This document shows positions 7,676-15,612 of a stretch of 60,877 nt of DNA, piece after piece. Every line of letters begins with the position of its first letter. The first letter of the stretch is position 1. The notes beneath the pieces were generated by a model. The model made no database searches, was not told where the DNA came from, and was given only the letters and a program-made list of their open reading frames with translations. Origin of the DNA: Candidatus Gastranaerophilales bacterium (GTDB taxonomy: Bacteria > Cyanobacteriota > Vampirovibrionia > Gastranaerophilales > Gastranaerophilaceae); assembly GCA_944323285.1 (NCBI GenBank), contig CALURV010000006.1, positions 1 through 60,877 of the forward strand, given 5' to 3'. The translations under genes and the position numbers were made by a program.

Positions 7676-8677
7676 CTAATTATTTTCCTTATATCTTCCT
7701 GCAAATTTTTTCTCTAAATTTGCAACAGCACTCTGTTTTTCCAGTATTCCTCTTGTAAATAATTCTCCAACTGAAGCAACATAGCTATTATTCTTATAAT
7801 TTATTTGAACTTTATCTCTTGTTATTTCTTTTATTGTATAACCTGAAATTGTATCGCCAATCTTTACAAAAGTATCTACACCATTTAGATTTACAATTGC
7901 AGAAGGACTTACTTCATCATATAAAATACCTGAAATTTGTGTTTGTAATAATTTTGTTAAATTTTCATCAGGAACTGAAGTAACCGGAGGTTCTATTATT
8001 TCAAACTGAGTATTATCTATAGTTACATTATTTAAATCACTTGTTTTATTATATATTGGAGGCTTAAATGGATTTGTTCTTGCAACTTTATCATAGGAAA
8101 TAATAATATCATTATTTTCTTTAGATGGATCAAGCCCCAAATCCACCCCTGATGATTCAAATAAATCGTTTTCACCAGTACTTACAGTAGCCACTATATT
8201 TCCATTTTCTCCATTTGTTGTAACTTGAGCATCTCCATTATCACTAAAATCTACACTCATCATATCTGAATCATTTCCACCTGCTTGTTCAAAAAAATCA
8301 TCTCCTAAATTTTCACTAGATGTTGCAGAATTTTCATTATTTGCAACCTGTTCCATTGAAGATTCATTACTAGTAGATAAGTCAGTTGCAGCTATATCTT
8401 TATTTGCTGACATTTTATTTACTATTAAAAACCCAGCTAAACCTAAAAGCAACAATGCTATTATTAACAATGGAAGTTGACTGGATTTTTTCTTTGTTGT
8501 GTCTTTGTCATCTCCATATTCTTCATCATATTCTTGATTGTAATCTTCATCATAAGATTGATAATCCTCTTCAGAATATTCTGAATCTTCCATATAATCG
8601 GAATCATTAATTTTCTGATTATCTATGTTTTCATCCGTATAATCTATATTATCCCACTGATTTTCTTTATCTACCAT
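7676..8677 (-). CDS. PilP/GspC-like inner membrane linker protein
   Basis: A very acidic cytoplasmic N-terminus (Glu/Asp/Tyr-rich, about 60 residues) is followed by one membrane segment (LPLLIIALLLLGLAGFLIV) and a disordered Asn/Ser-rich periplasmic linker. The C-terminal domain contains an NPFKPP motif and a small beta domain (ISGILYDEVSPSAIVNLNG ... VKIGDTISGYTIKEI). That is the pattern of PilP and GspC homology-region domains, which dock onto the secretin. It is the first gene of the operon, 18 bp before the secretin. I take the ATG at 8677 as the start because it has a ribosome binding site (GTGAG) at good distance; a GTG nine bases upstream is also open. Family-level assignment rests on topology and motif, not overall similarity. 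Confidence 0.75.
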   Translation of the reverse strand: MVDKENQWDNIDYTDENIDNQKINDSDYMEDSEYSEEDYQSYDEDYNQEYDEEYGDDKDTTKKKSSQLPLLIIALLLLGLAGFLIVNKMSANKDIAATDLSTSNESSMEQVANNENSATSSENLGDDFFEQAGGNDSDMMSVDFSDNGDAQVTTNGENGNIVATVSTGENDLFESSGVDLGLDPSKENNDIIISYDKVARTNPFKPPIYNKTSDLNNVTIDNTQFEIIEPPVTSVPDENLTKLLQTQISGILYDEVSPSAIVNLNGVDTFVKIGDTISGYTIKEITRDKVQINYKNNSYVASVGELFTRGILEKQSAVANLEKKFAGRYKENN

Positions 8678-8714
8678 ATTTCTCACTCTTTGTTACAAAT
8701 AAGATTCTATTCAC

Positions 8715-8743
8715 ATTTTACACGTATTAGGTAAAATGGGCAA
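8715..8743 (-). promoter_or_regulatory. Promoter of the pilus/secretion operon
   Basis: On the minus strand TTGCCC (8738-8743) is separated by 17 bp from TAAAAT (8715-8720), about 40 bp upstream of the first operon gene. Spacing is ideal and both hexamers are near consensus for a housekeeping sigma factor. Confidence 0.55.
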
Positions 8744-8871
8744 ATATATTTTTAGCCAAACCTCATACTTCTATAATAATAAACAGTTTACTTTGTTTTA
8801 AATATATTTACGTCAATCAAATGCATTAAATTTTGAAAAAAAACAGTTAACATTTCTAAACTTTTATAAAA

Positions 8872-8943
8872 AGGCGGCACCCAGATTCGAACTGGGGGAT
8901 AAAAGCTTTGCAGGCTTCTGCCTTACCACTTGGCCATGCCGCC
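8872..8943 (-). tRNA. tRNA-Cys (GCA)
   Basis: Full cloverleaf on the minus strand: acceptor stem GGCGGCA / TGCCGCC, anticodon loop CTGCAAA giving GCA, T-loop AGTTCGAATCT and the discriminator U expected for cysteine tRNA. CCA is not encoded. It follows tRNA-Gly by 10 bp in the same orientation. Confidence 0.96.
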
Positions 8944-8953
8944 AAATAAAAAT

Positions 8954-9026
8954 AGCGGAAGACGGGACTCGGACCCGCGACATTCTGCTTGGAAGGCAGA
9001 TGCTCTACCAACTGAGCTACTTCCGC
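8954..9026 (-). tRNA. tRNA-Gly (TCC)
   Basis: Full cloverleaf on the minus strand: acceptor stem GCGGAAG / CTTCCGC, anticodon loop CTTCCAA giving TCC, discriminator U. In many bacteria this tRNA lies between tRNA-Tyr and tRNA-Thr upstream of tuf; here it is paired with tRNA-Cys, and the tuf cluster at 51 kb lacks it. Confidence 0.96.
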
Positions 9027-9110
9027 ATTTAAGAAGTTTCGCTTCAAATATATACTAACTGAAAAAATTTTATTTAGCAATATGATTTTTATTTTTTTAG
9101 AAAAATTTTA

Positions 9111-9175
9111 TTTAATCTAATATCGCACTTTGTTACCGTCTCATCCTCGCTAACAAAGTACTCACCTTTTAAAAA
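9111..9175. repeat. Dispersed 65-bp intergenic repeat, copy 1
   Basis: It matches 28529-28593 at 60 of 65 positions, in the same orientation. Its core is a perfect 9-bp inverted repeat (ACTTTGTTA / TAACAAAGT) around a 15-nt loop. Both copies lie a short distance downstream of a leftward gene (mntP here, terL at the other site). On the minus strand both copies keep an open 10-codon frame starting GTG after AAAAGG, and also an unbroken alternative frame across the whole element. Confidence 0.85.
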
Positions 9176-9240
9176 CTCTGCTCACCTTAGTTTAACTACG
9201 GATACAAGCTCACTCAAAAACAATGTTTTTGGTTTGTTTT

Positions 9241-9290
9241 GTAAAAAATTCACTCTCACTTTCAGCTTATCGTAAATTTTTTCTCAGACA
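9241..9290. repeat. Inverted palindromic repeat left of mntP
   Basis: The reverse complement of this stretch aligns at roughly three of four positions with 9892-9938 on the other side of the mntP-like gene. Each copy is itself palindromic (here AAAAAATT..AC / GT..AATTTTTT). They may be terminators or REP-like elements. Confidence 0.55.
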
Positions 9291-9293
9291 GTC

Positions 9294-9836
9294 TTATTTT
9301 ATTATTGCCATTATTGCTAGATAAAATAATAATAAAGCACCTGTTATCTCAATATATTTAGATGAAATTTGTTTAAATATATTTGCCACCAAAAAACCAA
9401 CTAATGAATCTATAAATGTTATAAGTCCAATTATAATAGAAGGTTTTAATATTTCTATTTTAACAAATTTTAATGATACTCCAGCTCCAAGAGCATCAAT
9501 ACTTGTAGCTATAGCTAAAAATAATAAACATTTTAATGTTAAGCATGTTATTTTAAATTCTTCTTTCGATACTGCACCTTTTACAAATTTGATTGCCAAA
9601 ACTATAAAAATTGTAAATACAATCCATTTTGAAAATATTTCTAATATTGAATAAACAAAAGATGATAAATACCAACCTATTATAGGCATAACAAATTGAA
9701 AAAAACCAAATGAAAGAGCTAAAATTATTGAATTCTTATATCTATCTTTATTTATCGTCAAACCATAAGAAAAACTTACAATTAAAGCATCTAAAGATAA
9801 AGCAAATGCCAATATCAAAATTTCATAATTTGTCAT
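9294..9836 (-). CDS. mntP: MntP-like manganese efflux pump family protein
   Basis: A 180-residue inner-membrane protein with six predicted membrane segments in two repeats. Each half carries the family signature with a conserved Asp: ALSLDALIVSFSYG near residue 15 and ATSIDALGAGVSL near residue 112, plus FIDSLVG near residue 145. MntP exports Mn2+; the YtaF group of related proteins has unknown substrates, so the metal is inferred. The gene has a strong ribosome binding site (GGAGGAAAT). It is a single-gene unit with palindromic repeats on both sides. I looked for a yybP-ykoY manganese riboswitch in the leader and did not see one. Confidence 0.85.
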   Translation of the reverse strand: MTNYEILILAFALSLDALIVSFSYGLTINKDRYKNSIILALSFGFFQFVMPIIGWYLSSFVYSILEIFSKWIVFTIFIVLAIKFVKGAVSKEEFKITCLTLKCLLFLAIATSIDALGAGVSLKFVKIEILKPSIIIGLITFIDSLVGFLVANIFKQISSKYIEITGALLLFYLAIMAIIK

Positions 9837-9891
9837 ATTTCCTCCGAAAATAATTTTGATTTATTAGTTAACATAAGTCAATATAATATTC

Positions 9892-9938
9892 GAGAAAAAT
9901 TCACGATAAACTGAAAATATAAATGAATTTTTCTCGGA
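9892..9938. repeat. Inverted palindromic repeat right of mntP
   Basis: A perfect 13-bp inverted repeat (CGAGAAAAATTCA / TGAATTTTTCTCG) around a 21-nt loop containing CGATAAACTG. The element at 9241-9290 is an inverted relative. Position is upstream of mntP and downstream of rpsP on the minus strand. Confidence 0.7.
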
Positions 9939-9990
9939 CATTTTAAAGTTAGAATAACCCAACAACAAAGTATGATTTTAGATTAAATAC

Positions 9991-10016
9991 AAAAAAAACC
10001 GCTTATATAAAGCGGT
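9991..10016 (-). terminator. rpsP terminator
   Basis: Minus strand: ACCGCTT / AAGCGGT stem (7 bp) with a 5-nt loop, followed by eight T. It lies about 40 bp after the rpsP stop codon. Confidence 0.85.
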
Positions 10017-10057
10017 AAATAAGTGTTCTCTTTCCCTGTAAATTTTTTTTAGTCTAT

Positions 10058-10384
10058 TTATTCAGCCTGAACAGCTTCTTTTTCAGCCTGAAGCTTTGCT
10101 TGTGCTTTTTTTGACAACTTTTGTGTTTCCTTCTTTTGATAGTTTAATGAACCATCTTCATTGCAGTTATTTATTAAAAATTGAACTGTTTGAGTAGGTT
10201 GAGCACCTTTCTTTATCCAATCTAATGCAGATTTTTTATCTAATTGCATTTCTTTTGTTTTAGGATTATAAAAACCCAACTGTTGTATTGGAGCTGTTTC
10301 TCTTTTTGTTGTTGAATTTAAAACAACAATTCTATATACTGGGTTCTTTTTATATCCTAATCTTCTTAATCTAATTTTTACCAT
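10058..10384 (-). CDS. rpsP: 30S ribosomal protein S16
   Basis: S16 is a small-subunit assembly protein. The N-terminus MVKIRLRRLGYKKNPVYRIVV and the following YNP and DWIKKGAQPT patches are diagnostic. The length of 108 residues is slightly above the usual 80-90 because of a Lys/Ala/Glu-rich C-terminal tail, which is common in bacteria. The usual partners rimM and trmD are not adjacent. A clear terminator follows, and the leader upstream (10385-10500) holds only weak inverted repeats. Confidence 0.97.
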   Translation of the reverse strand: MVKIRLRRLGYKKNPVYRIVVLNSTTKRETAPIQQLGFYNPKTKEMQLDKKSALDWIKKGAQPTQTVQFLINNCNEDGSLNYQKKETQKLSKKAQAKLQAEKEAVQAE

Positions 10385-10565
10385 TTGGTTTTATCTCCAT
10401 ATTATTTGCATTTTGCTATTTTATAGCTTGCAGCCGTTGAACTCTTCGTTTAAAAGAGGATAACTTCAAGTTCTACTTTATCAAATCATAAGCAAAATAA
10501 ATAATCAAGTCGTTTTTTTATATTTCTGTAACTTTACTTAAAATAACAATATTTTTAAATTAATA

Positions 10566-10574
10566 TGTTATAAT
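10566..10574 (+). promoter_or_regulatory. Extended -10 promoter of kdsC-TPR-lysC
   Basis: TGTTATAAT is a perfect extended -10 element (TGn plus TATAAT), 23 bp before the ATG at 10597. No good -35 is visible, which is normal for this promoter class. Confidence 0.6.
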
Positions 10575-10596
10575 TTTTAAAAATTTGAGTAATTTT

Positions 10597-11067
10597 ATGA
10601 AGAAATTTTCAAATATAAGATTAATTGTATGTGATTTTGACGGTATATTTACTAATGGTAAACTTACGGTATATTCAGATGGTAAAACATCAAAAAATAT
10701 TGACTATTCTGATATTATGGCAATCTCTATAATATTAAAAAAAGGTATTAATTTTGCTATAATTTCAGGGGAAAAATCATTCGCCATAGACATATTAAAA
10801 GAAAAATTTCCTCAAATAGAAACTTTTCAAAATGAAAGAAATAAAATAAATATATTAAAACAACTTGTTCATAAATATAATATTTCGCCGGAGAATACTA
10901 TATACATAGGAGATGATATAAATGATATAGAATGTCTTAATTATGTTAAATATTCAATAACAGTACCAAATGCTCACAAAAATGTAAAAAGAATTAAGAA
11001 TATTATAAAAACAAAAAATTATGGCGGAAATGGAGCAATAAGAGAAATTGCGGATTCTTTATTATGA
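10597..11067 (+). CDS. kdsC: 3-deoxy-manno-octulosonate-8-phosphatase (KdsC family, HAD)
   Basis: KdsC removes the phosphate from KDO-8-phosphate in the synthesis of the lipopolysaccharide core sugar. HAD motif I is VCDFDGIFTNG, motif II lies in FAIISGEKS, and motif IV is YIGDDINDIECL. The C-terminal GGNGAIREIADSLL is the loop that tetrameric KdsC enzymes insert into the neighbour's active site. The length of 156 residues fits the family. I chose the ATG at 10597; a TTG four codons earlier is also in frame. It overlaps the next gene by 4 bp (ATGA), so the two are translationally coupled. Related HAD phosphatases for other sialic-type sugars cannot be fully excluded. Confidence 0.88.
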   Translation: MKKFSNIRLIVCDFDGIFTNGKLTVYSDGKTSKNIDYSDIMAISIILKKGINFAIISGEKSFAIDILKEKFPQIETFQNERNKINILKQLVHKYNISPENTIYIGDDINDIECLNYVKYSITVPNAHKNVKRIKNIIKTKNYGGNGAIREIADSLL

Positions 11068-12770
11068 AAAATTTTTTTAAACAAATATTTAATAAGATAG
11101 ATAAACTGGATAAATATACATCTTTATATGTTAAAAATTCTCATAATATTGAAATTCCAGCTATTGCATATACAAATTGGGGAGTTTATCTAGCAGAATT
11201 AAAAGACTTCGACACAGCAATAGCAAAATTAGAAACTGCTGTCTTAATGTCTAACCAAAATCCTAAACCTTGTATAAGTTTAGGAATAATATATGCAAAA
11301 CTTAAAGAATATGATAAAGCGGAAGATATTTTACAAAAAGCACTGGAAAGAGATTCTCAAAATGCACATACATATTCTGTATTGAGTAGTGTTTTAGTTG
11401 CAAAAGATAAATTTGATGAAGCGGAAAATTACATAAAAAAAGGTCTAAAACTAGCACCTTGTGACTCTGAAATATATTTAAATTATGGAATTTTGTATGC
11501 AAAACAACAAAAAAAACACAAAGCAATAGAAATGTTTAAAAAGTCAAAATTTTTCAATCCAACAAATTTTCATGCATACTTTCTACTTGGTGTTATGCTT
11601 TTTGAAACGGATAAAACTTCTGAAGCATTCTGTGAATTTAAGCAACTTGAAAGTTTAAAACCAGATTATAAAAATCTAAATTATTACCTAGCCCTTTGTT
11701 ATAAGAAAGAAATGAATTATATTGCTGTAAATGAATATGCACAAAGAGCTTTAGAGGAGGATCCATATAATTCTTCTGTACATATTCTATTAGCACAAAA
11801 TTTTATAACAATGAAAAAAGAAGATGAAGGATTGAGAATATATAATAATGCCTTAGAAAAAGGAATTGACGACTTTGAATTCTACTTATCTTGGGGAATT
11901 TCCCTTTTAAAAATAAATAATATAAGTGGTGCTAAAGAAAAATTATTTAAAGCTCTTGAAAAAAAAGAAAACAACTCAAATGCATTATATAGACTTGGAT
12001 ATTGTTTTCATAAAGAAAATGATTTTGATAATGCGGAAAAATATTATAATTTATCTATAATAGCTGACCCAAAAAATTCTATGGCACATGCCGATTTAGG
12101 TATAATCCATTACGAGAAAAAAAATTATGAAGATGCCATAAATTCTTTTTTAAAAGCTATAAATATATCGTCAAAAATGTCTTACTTATATTTCTATATA
12201 GCAAATTGTTATTATAAAAAAGGCAGACTCAAAAAAAGCCTTGATTATTATGAAAAAACTATCGAGTATTATCCTGCACATATAGAAGCATTAATCAATT
12301 GTACTGTGAATCTTTTGGACTTGAATAATGTAAAAGAAGCTTTAAGGAAAATTAGAACAGCATATCAAATAAATAGAGAATCTGAAAAAGTTCTTCTTGT
12401 ATATGCTTTAACAGAGTTTAAATCTGGATTATATAATGATTCAATTGAAAAAATTGATGTTTTACTTTCTATGTATCCTGAAAATAAAGAAGCAAAATAT
12501 ATAAAAGCCCACTCATTAATTAATCTTAACAAAGCTCAAGAAGCTTTAAATATATTATATTCTATGCCAGATGAAGAAAAGAGCTCCGGACTATTTGCTT
12601 TTTTAAACTATCTTGCTTATAAAATACTTGTCCAAGAATCACCATCGAATTATAATGAAAATATGCTTGACCTATATATAAAAAGGTTAGAAGATCTTAA
12701 TTTTGATAATTATTCAAATATTGAAATTATGAATTATTTAAATAAAATGCTAAACATTAATAAAGGATAA
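11064..12770 (+). CDS. TPR repeat protein
   Basis: The 568 residues consist almost wholly of tetratricopeptide repeats, about a dozen, beginning near residue 33 (AIAYTNWGVYLAELKDFDTAIAKLETAV) and recognisable by the W/L-G-Y-A-A-P spacing. No signal peptide, membrane segment or catalytic domain is visible, so it is a cytoplasmic scaffold or adaptor of unknown partner. It is coupled to kdsC by a 4-bp overlap and lies 3 bp before lysC, so all three are one operon. Function beyond protein binding cannot be stated. Confidence 0.85.
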   Translation: MKNFFKQIFNKIDKLDKYTSLYVKNSHNIEIPAIAYTNWGVYLAELKDFDTAIAKLETAVLMSNQNPKPCISLGIIYAKLKEYDKAEDILQKALERDSQNAHTYSVLSSVLVAKDKFDEAENYIKKGLKLAPCDSEIYLNYGILYAKQQKKHKAIEMFKKSKFFNPTNFHAYFLLGVMLFETDKTSEAFCEFKQLESLKPDYKNLNYYLALCYKKEMNYIAVNEYAQRALEEDPYNSSVHILLAQNFITMKKEDEGLRIYNNALEKGIDDFEFYLSWGISLLKINNISGAKEKLFKALEKKENNSNALYRLGYCFHKENDFDNAEKYYNLSIIADPKNSMAHADLGIIHYEKKNYEDAINSFLKAINISSKMSYLYFYIANCYYKKGRLKKSLDYYEKTIEYYPAHIEALINCTVNLLDLNNVKEALRKIRTAYQINRESEKVLLVYALTEFKSGLYNDSIEKIDVLLSMYPENKEAKYIKAHSLINLNKAQEALNILYSMPDEEKSSGLFAFLNYLAYKILVQESPSNYNENMLDLYIKRLEDLNFDNYSNIEIMNYLNKMLNINKG

Positions 12771-12773
12771 AAA

Positions 12774-14030
12774 ATGGGTATAATTGTACAAAAATTTGGT
12801 GGTACATCAGTTGCAGATCCTCAAAAAATACACAATGTAGCAAATGCCGTTATAAAAGAAAAAGAAAATGGAAATGATGTCGTTGTTGTTGTTTCTGCAA
12901 TGGGACATACTACCGATTACTTAATTAAATTAGCAAAAGAAGTAACTTTGAATCCCGATTCAAGAGAAATGGATATGCTTTTATCTACAGGAGAGCAAGT
13001 TTCAATTGCCCTTCTGGCTATGGCCATTCAAGCTCACGGATATAAAGCTATAAGTATGAATGGGCAACAAGTTGGTATTATTACAGAATGTATACATTCA
13101 AAAGCAAGAATCGTTGATATTAAAACAGATAAACTCAAGAAAAATCTTGAAGCTGGTAACATAATTGTAGTAGCAGGATTTCAAGGAGTAACTCCTGATG
13201 GAGAAATAACTACATTAGGAAGAGGCGGTTCTGACACTTCTGCAGTAGCAATTGCTGCAGCTCTTAATGCTGACAGATGCGATATTTATACTGATGTAGA
13301 AGGCGTTTATGCGACTGATCCAAGAATAGTTCCTAACATACAAAGAGCAGATGTTATTTCTTATGAAGAAATGTTAGAACTTGCAAGAGTAGGAGCAAAT
13401 GTTCTACATCCTCGTTCTGTTGAAACAGCGAAGCAATTTAATGTTCCTTTAAGAGTTCGCAGCTCATTTAAATTAGACAACCTTGGTACTTTAATAATAG
13501 GAGTTGAAAATATGGAAATATATAAACCAGTTGCAGGTGTTGCAGCAGATTCTTCTCAAGTAAGAATTTTATTATCAAATCTACCTGATATTCCAGGTAC
13601 TGCAGCCAGAGTTTTTGGTGCTCTAGCTAAAAATAATATTAGTGTTGACATGATTATTCAATCATTAGCAAATAATGGTACTAATTCAATCGCATTTACT
13701 GTTGATGAAGAAGATTTAAACGGTGCTATTGATATACTTGAAACTGTCAAAGATGAAGTTAAAGCTGGTGAAATTCTTATAGATAAAGATATATCTAAAG
13801 TTTCAATAGTTGGTGCAGGCATGGTAGATAGACCGGGCATTGCTGCAGATATGTTCAGATCTTTAGCAGAAAACAATATAAATATAAAAATGATTTCTAC
13901 CAGCGAAATTAAAATTAGCTGTCTTGTTGAAAAAGATAATGCAAAGCCTGCAATAAGAGCTTTATGCAAAGAATTTGGTCTTGAAACTTCTGAAATGGCT
14001 GTTGTAAAAGGAGACTTGCCAAATCTTTAA
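12774..14030 (+). CDS. lysC: Aspartate kinase
   Basis: Catalyses ATP-dependent phosphorylation of aspartate, the first step towards lysine, threonine, methionine and diaminopimelate. The kinase domain spans about residues 1-245 with KFGGTS at the start, STGEQVS, and TTLGRGGSDTSAVA. Two ACT regulatory domains follow (about 265-340 and 345-415), which usually give feedback inhibition by lysine or threonine. The 418 residues match the monofunctional class. It is the last gene of its operon and ends before a strong terminator. Confidence 0.96.
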   Translation: MGIIVQKFGGTSVADPQKIHNVANAVIKEKENGNDVVVVVSAMGHTTDYLIKLAKEVTLNPDSREMDMLLSTGEQVSIALLAMAIQAHGYKAISMNGQQVGIITECIHSKARIVDIKTDKLKKNLEAGNIIVVAGFQGVTPDGEITTLGRGGSDTSAVAIAAALNADRCDIYTDVEGVYATDPRIVPNIQRADVISYEEMLELARVGANVLHPRSVETAKQFNVPLRVRSSFKLDNLGTLIIGVENMEIYKPVAGVAADSSQVRILLSNLPDIPGTAARVFGALAKNNISVDMIIQSLANNGTNSIAFTVDEEDLNGAIDILETVKDEVKAGEILIDKDISKVSIVGAGMVDRPGIAADMFRSLAENNINIKMISTSEIKISCLVEKDNAKPAIRALCKEFGLETSEMAVVKGDLPNL

Positions 14031-14046
14031 TATAAAAATAAAAATA

Positions 14047-14086
14047 AACAAAAAAAGAGAACTAATTTTAGTTCTCTTTTTTGTTT
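14047..14086. terminator. Bidirectional terminator between lysC and the phage block
   Basis: A long near-perfect palindrome (AAACAAAAAAAGAGAAC / GTTCTCTTTTTTGTTT around TAATTTTA) has T-runs on both strands. It ends rightward transcription of lysC and leftward transcription of the phage lysis genes. Confidence 0.9.
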
Positions 14087-14104
14087 ATATGTCAGACATT
14101 TTAT

Positions 14105-14563
14105 TTAAATTGTTTCAATAAATTTTTCAAGCTTTTTAATTCTATTCATCCATCCTTTAAAAAAAACTTTTTGTGACGGATTATTTTCAATTATTTTTAA
14201 ATAAAAATTTTTTCTTGCTTCTAAAAATTTTGCGGGGTATTTATATTCAGCTAATTTTAGAAATTCTTGAACTCTTTTGACTCCATGATTAACAGCTGAG
14301 TCAAAACATAATACAGCAAATTTATTTGTCATATTATGACAGTTTGCTTCAAGCCAATAATATTGATAATAAATAGCTTCTACTTCTTCATTTGTTATAT
14401 TTTTAACATCTTTATAAGGCAGACAATAAATATTAAGCCACTTATTATATGTCTTTTGAGTTATGCCTTTATTTGTTGCACCGCCTTTATCCAAGGGATG
14501 CTATACATACCCGCCTTCCATACTCAATACAAATTTTAGTGCTTTTTTAAATAATTCTTCCAT
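14105..14563 (-). pseudogene. Phage lysozyme, glycosyl hydrolase family 108, interrupted by an amber codon
   Basis: The full frame runs from the ATG at 14563, with ribosome binding site AAGGA, to 14105 (152 sense codons). Codons 1-20 end in SMEGGYV, which contains the catalytic Glu of the GH108 family (E16). The codon at 14501-14503 is TAG, and the frame then continues directly with HPLDKGGATNKGIT and the rest of the fold, including the C-terminal peptidoglycan-binding-like part. Family members usually have Asn, Asp or Lys where the stop lies. An internal TTG at 14494 could start a 129-residue product, but that would lack the catalytic Glu. Either the lysozyme is dead, or it needs amber suppression. 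It is the last gene of the block, after the holin-like gene. Confidence 0.85.
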
Positions 14564-14568
14564 TATAT

Positions 14569-14838
14569 TTAATTCCTTGAATTATGCTGATTATTTACAA
14601 TGCTAATTAGTAATGTTTTAACTTCTGATACATCCTGATGTATTTGAGTAACTTGCTCTTGTAATGATTTATGATTTTCCCTATATGTTTTATCTGCAAC
14701 ATAGTGTTCAGCTATATATTGTACAAATAAAGCTTTTTCTTTTTGAAAATCTGCAGGAGTCATAAAAATTTTGTATTGAATACAAAAAACGATAAACATT
14801 ATTATATATGGGGCAAGATTAAAAAATATATTATCCAT
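14569..14838 (-). CDS. Holin-like or lysis-accessory membrane protein
   Basis: An 89-residue protein with one hydrophobic segment near the N-terminus (FNLAPYIIMFIVFCIQYKIFM) followed by a helical, charged, coiled-coil tail. The size, topology and position directly before the lysozyme suggest a holin or spanin-like lysis protein; the sequence itself is not diagnostic. I chose the ATG at 14838 because AGG lies at good distance; an ATG at 14853 overlaps the end of the preceding gene. Confidence 0.6.
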   Translation of the reverse strand: MDNIFFNLAPYIIMFIVFCIQYKIFMTPADFQKEKALFVQYIAEHYVADKTYRENHKSLQEQVTQIHQDVSEVKTLLISIVNNQHNSRN

Positions 14839-14840
14839 TT

Positions 14841-15326
14841 TTAAACCTGCCATTGCTTAAAGTTAATAGTAGCTTGAAACACTTGCACCGCCCAAGACAT
14901 TATATTAGCTTTAATAGTATTTGTACCTTGTTTCTTCAAAATATGCCTAAATATCAAAGATGTTAATCTTCTGTATTCTTTTACTGATATTGAGTTTTCA
15001 AGTACTTCATCCAACATATATTTTTTAAATTCAAGTAAATAATCATGTATCATTGAAGCTATTAGATATTCGTTATCTGTCCTTGAACCGATAGAACGCC
15101 AAAAAAAACGTGGAATATCAGCCCCATTCCACGTATATCCGTTAAATATATTAAATTTGAATTTTCTTTTATCAGTTAAAATATTTACATTTAAAGAATT
15201 ATGGAGTTCAAATGGAAAGGTCTTTTTTGCTTCTTTAATTGCTTTTGGGTCATCATCTCTTATAACTCGGACCCTTACATCTGGAGTTTCTAAAAATTCT
15301 ATATCTACAATTTGCTCTCTACTCAT
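14841..15326 (-). CDS. DUF1353 family phage protein
   Basis: The 161 residues carry the DUF1353 signature: a conserved NGYTWNGADIPRFFW segment followed by a helix with ASMIHDYLLE. Members occur near lysis and tail genes of many phages; their function is not established. The remaining C-terminal part (about 110-161) is helical and may touch the membrane or the virion. It lies 34 bp after the signal-peptide protein and overlaps the alternative start of the holin-like gene. Confidence 0.8.
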   Translation of the reverse strand: MSREQIVDIEFLETPDVRVRVIRDDDPKAIKEAKKTFPFELHNSLNVNILTDKRKFKFNIFNGYTWNGADIPRFFWRSIGSRTDNEYLIASMIHDYLLEFKKYMLDEVLENSISVKEYRRLTSLIFRHILKKQGTNTIKANIMSWAVQVFQATINFKQWQV

Positions 15327-15359
15327 ATCTCCAACCTCAATAAAATTAATATTTCTCTG

Positions 15360-15608
15360 CTATTCTTTGTCTGATAAGGAAGTATCACAATAAAACTTAT
15401 AAGTATTTCTATTTATATTGATGTTAAAAGCACTATGGTCATTTGTGATTTTTTGTTTTTTGATTTTGCCCTCTGGTGTAACTTGCGAGTCAAGATTAAT
15501 TGTTGCAAAACCTTTTGAACTTTTAATTTCTTGAGTAACTTCTTGTTCTTCTGCTAATACTGGCAGAGCAAATAAACTTAAAATGATAATCGCTATTAAT
15601 TTTTTCAT
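15360..15608 (-). CDS. Small exported protein in the phage block
   Basis: From the ATG at 15608 (ribosome binding site GAGGAG, 8 bp upstream) the product has 82 residues and begins with a clear Sec signal peptide (KKLIAIIILSLFALPVLA, cleavage after AEE likely). The mature part of about 63 residues has no motif I recognise. A longer frame from 15683 would hide the signal sequence and lacks a ribosome binding site, so I reject it. Exported proteins in phage late regions often alter the host envelope or block superinfection; that is inference. Confidence 0.7.
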   Translation of the reverse strand: MKKLIAIIILSLFALPVLAEEQEVTQEIKSSKGFATINLDSQVTPEGKIKKQKITNDHSAFNININRNTYKFYCDTSLSDKE

Positions 15609-15612
15609 ATTT

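Noticed and set aside
9837-10057. Possible yybP-ykoY manganese riboswitch upstream of mntP
   Set aside because: The leader contains a 13-bp palindrome but none of the conserved internal loops of that riboswitch could be recognised.
14030-14104. att-type direct repeats at the phage block edges
   Set aside because: I compared the left flank (14030-14105) with the right flank (30634-30783) and found only short AT-rich matches, nothing longer than expected by chance.
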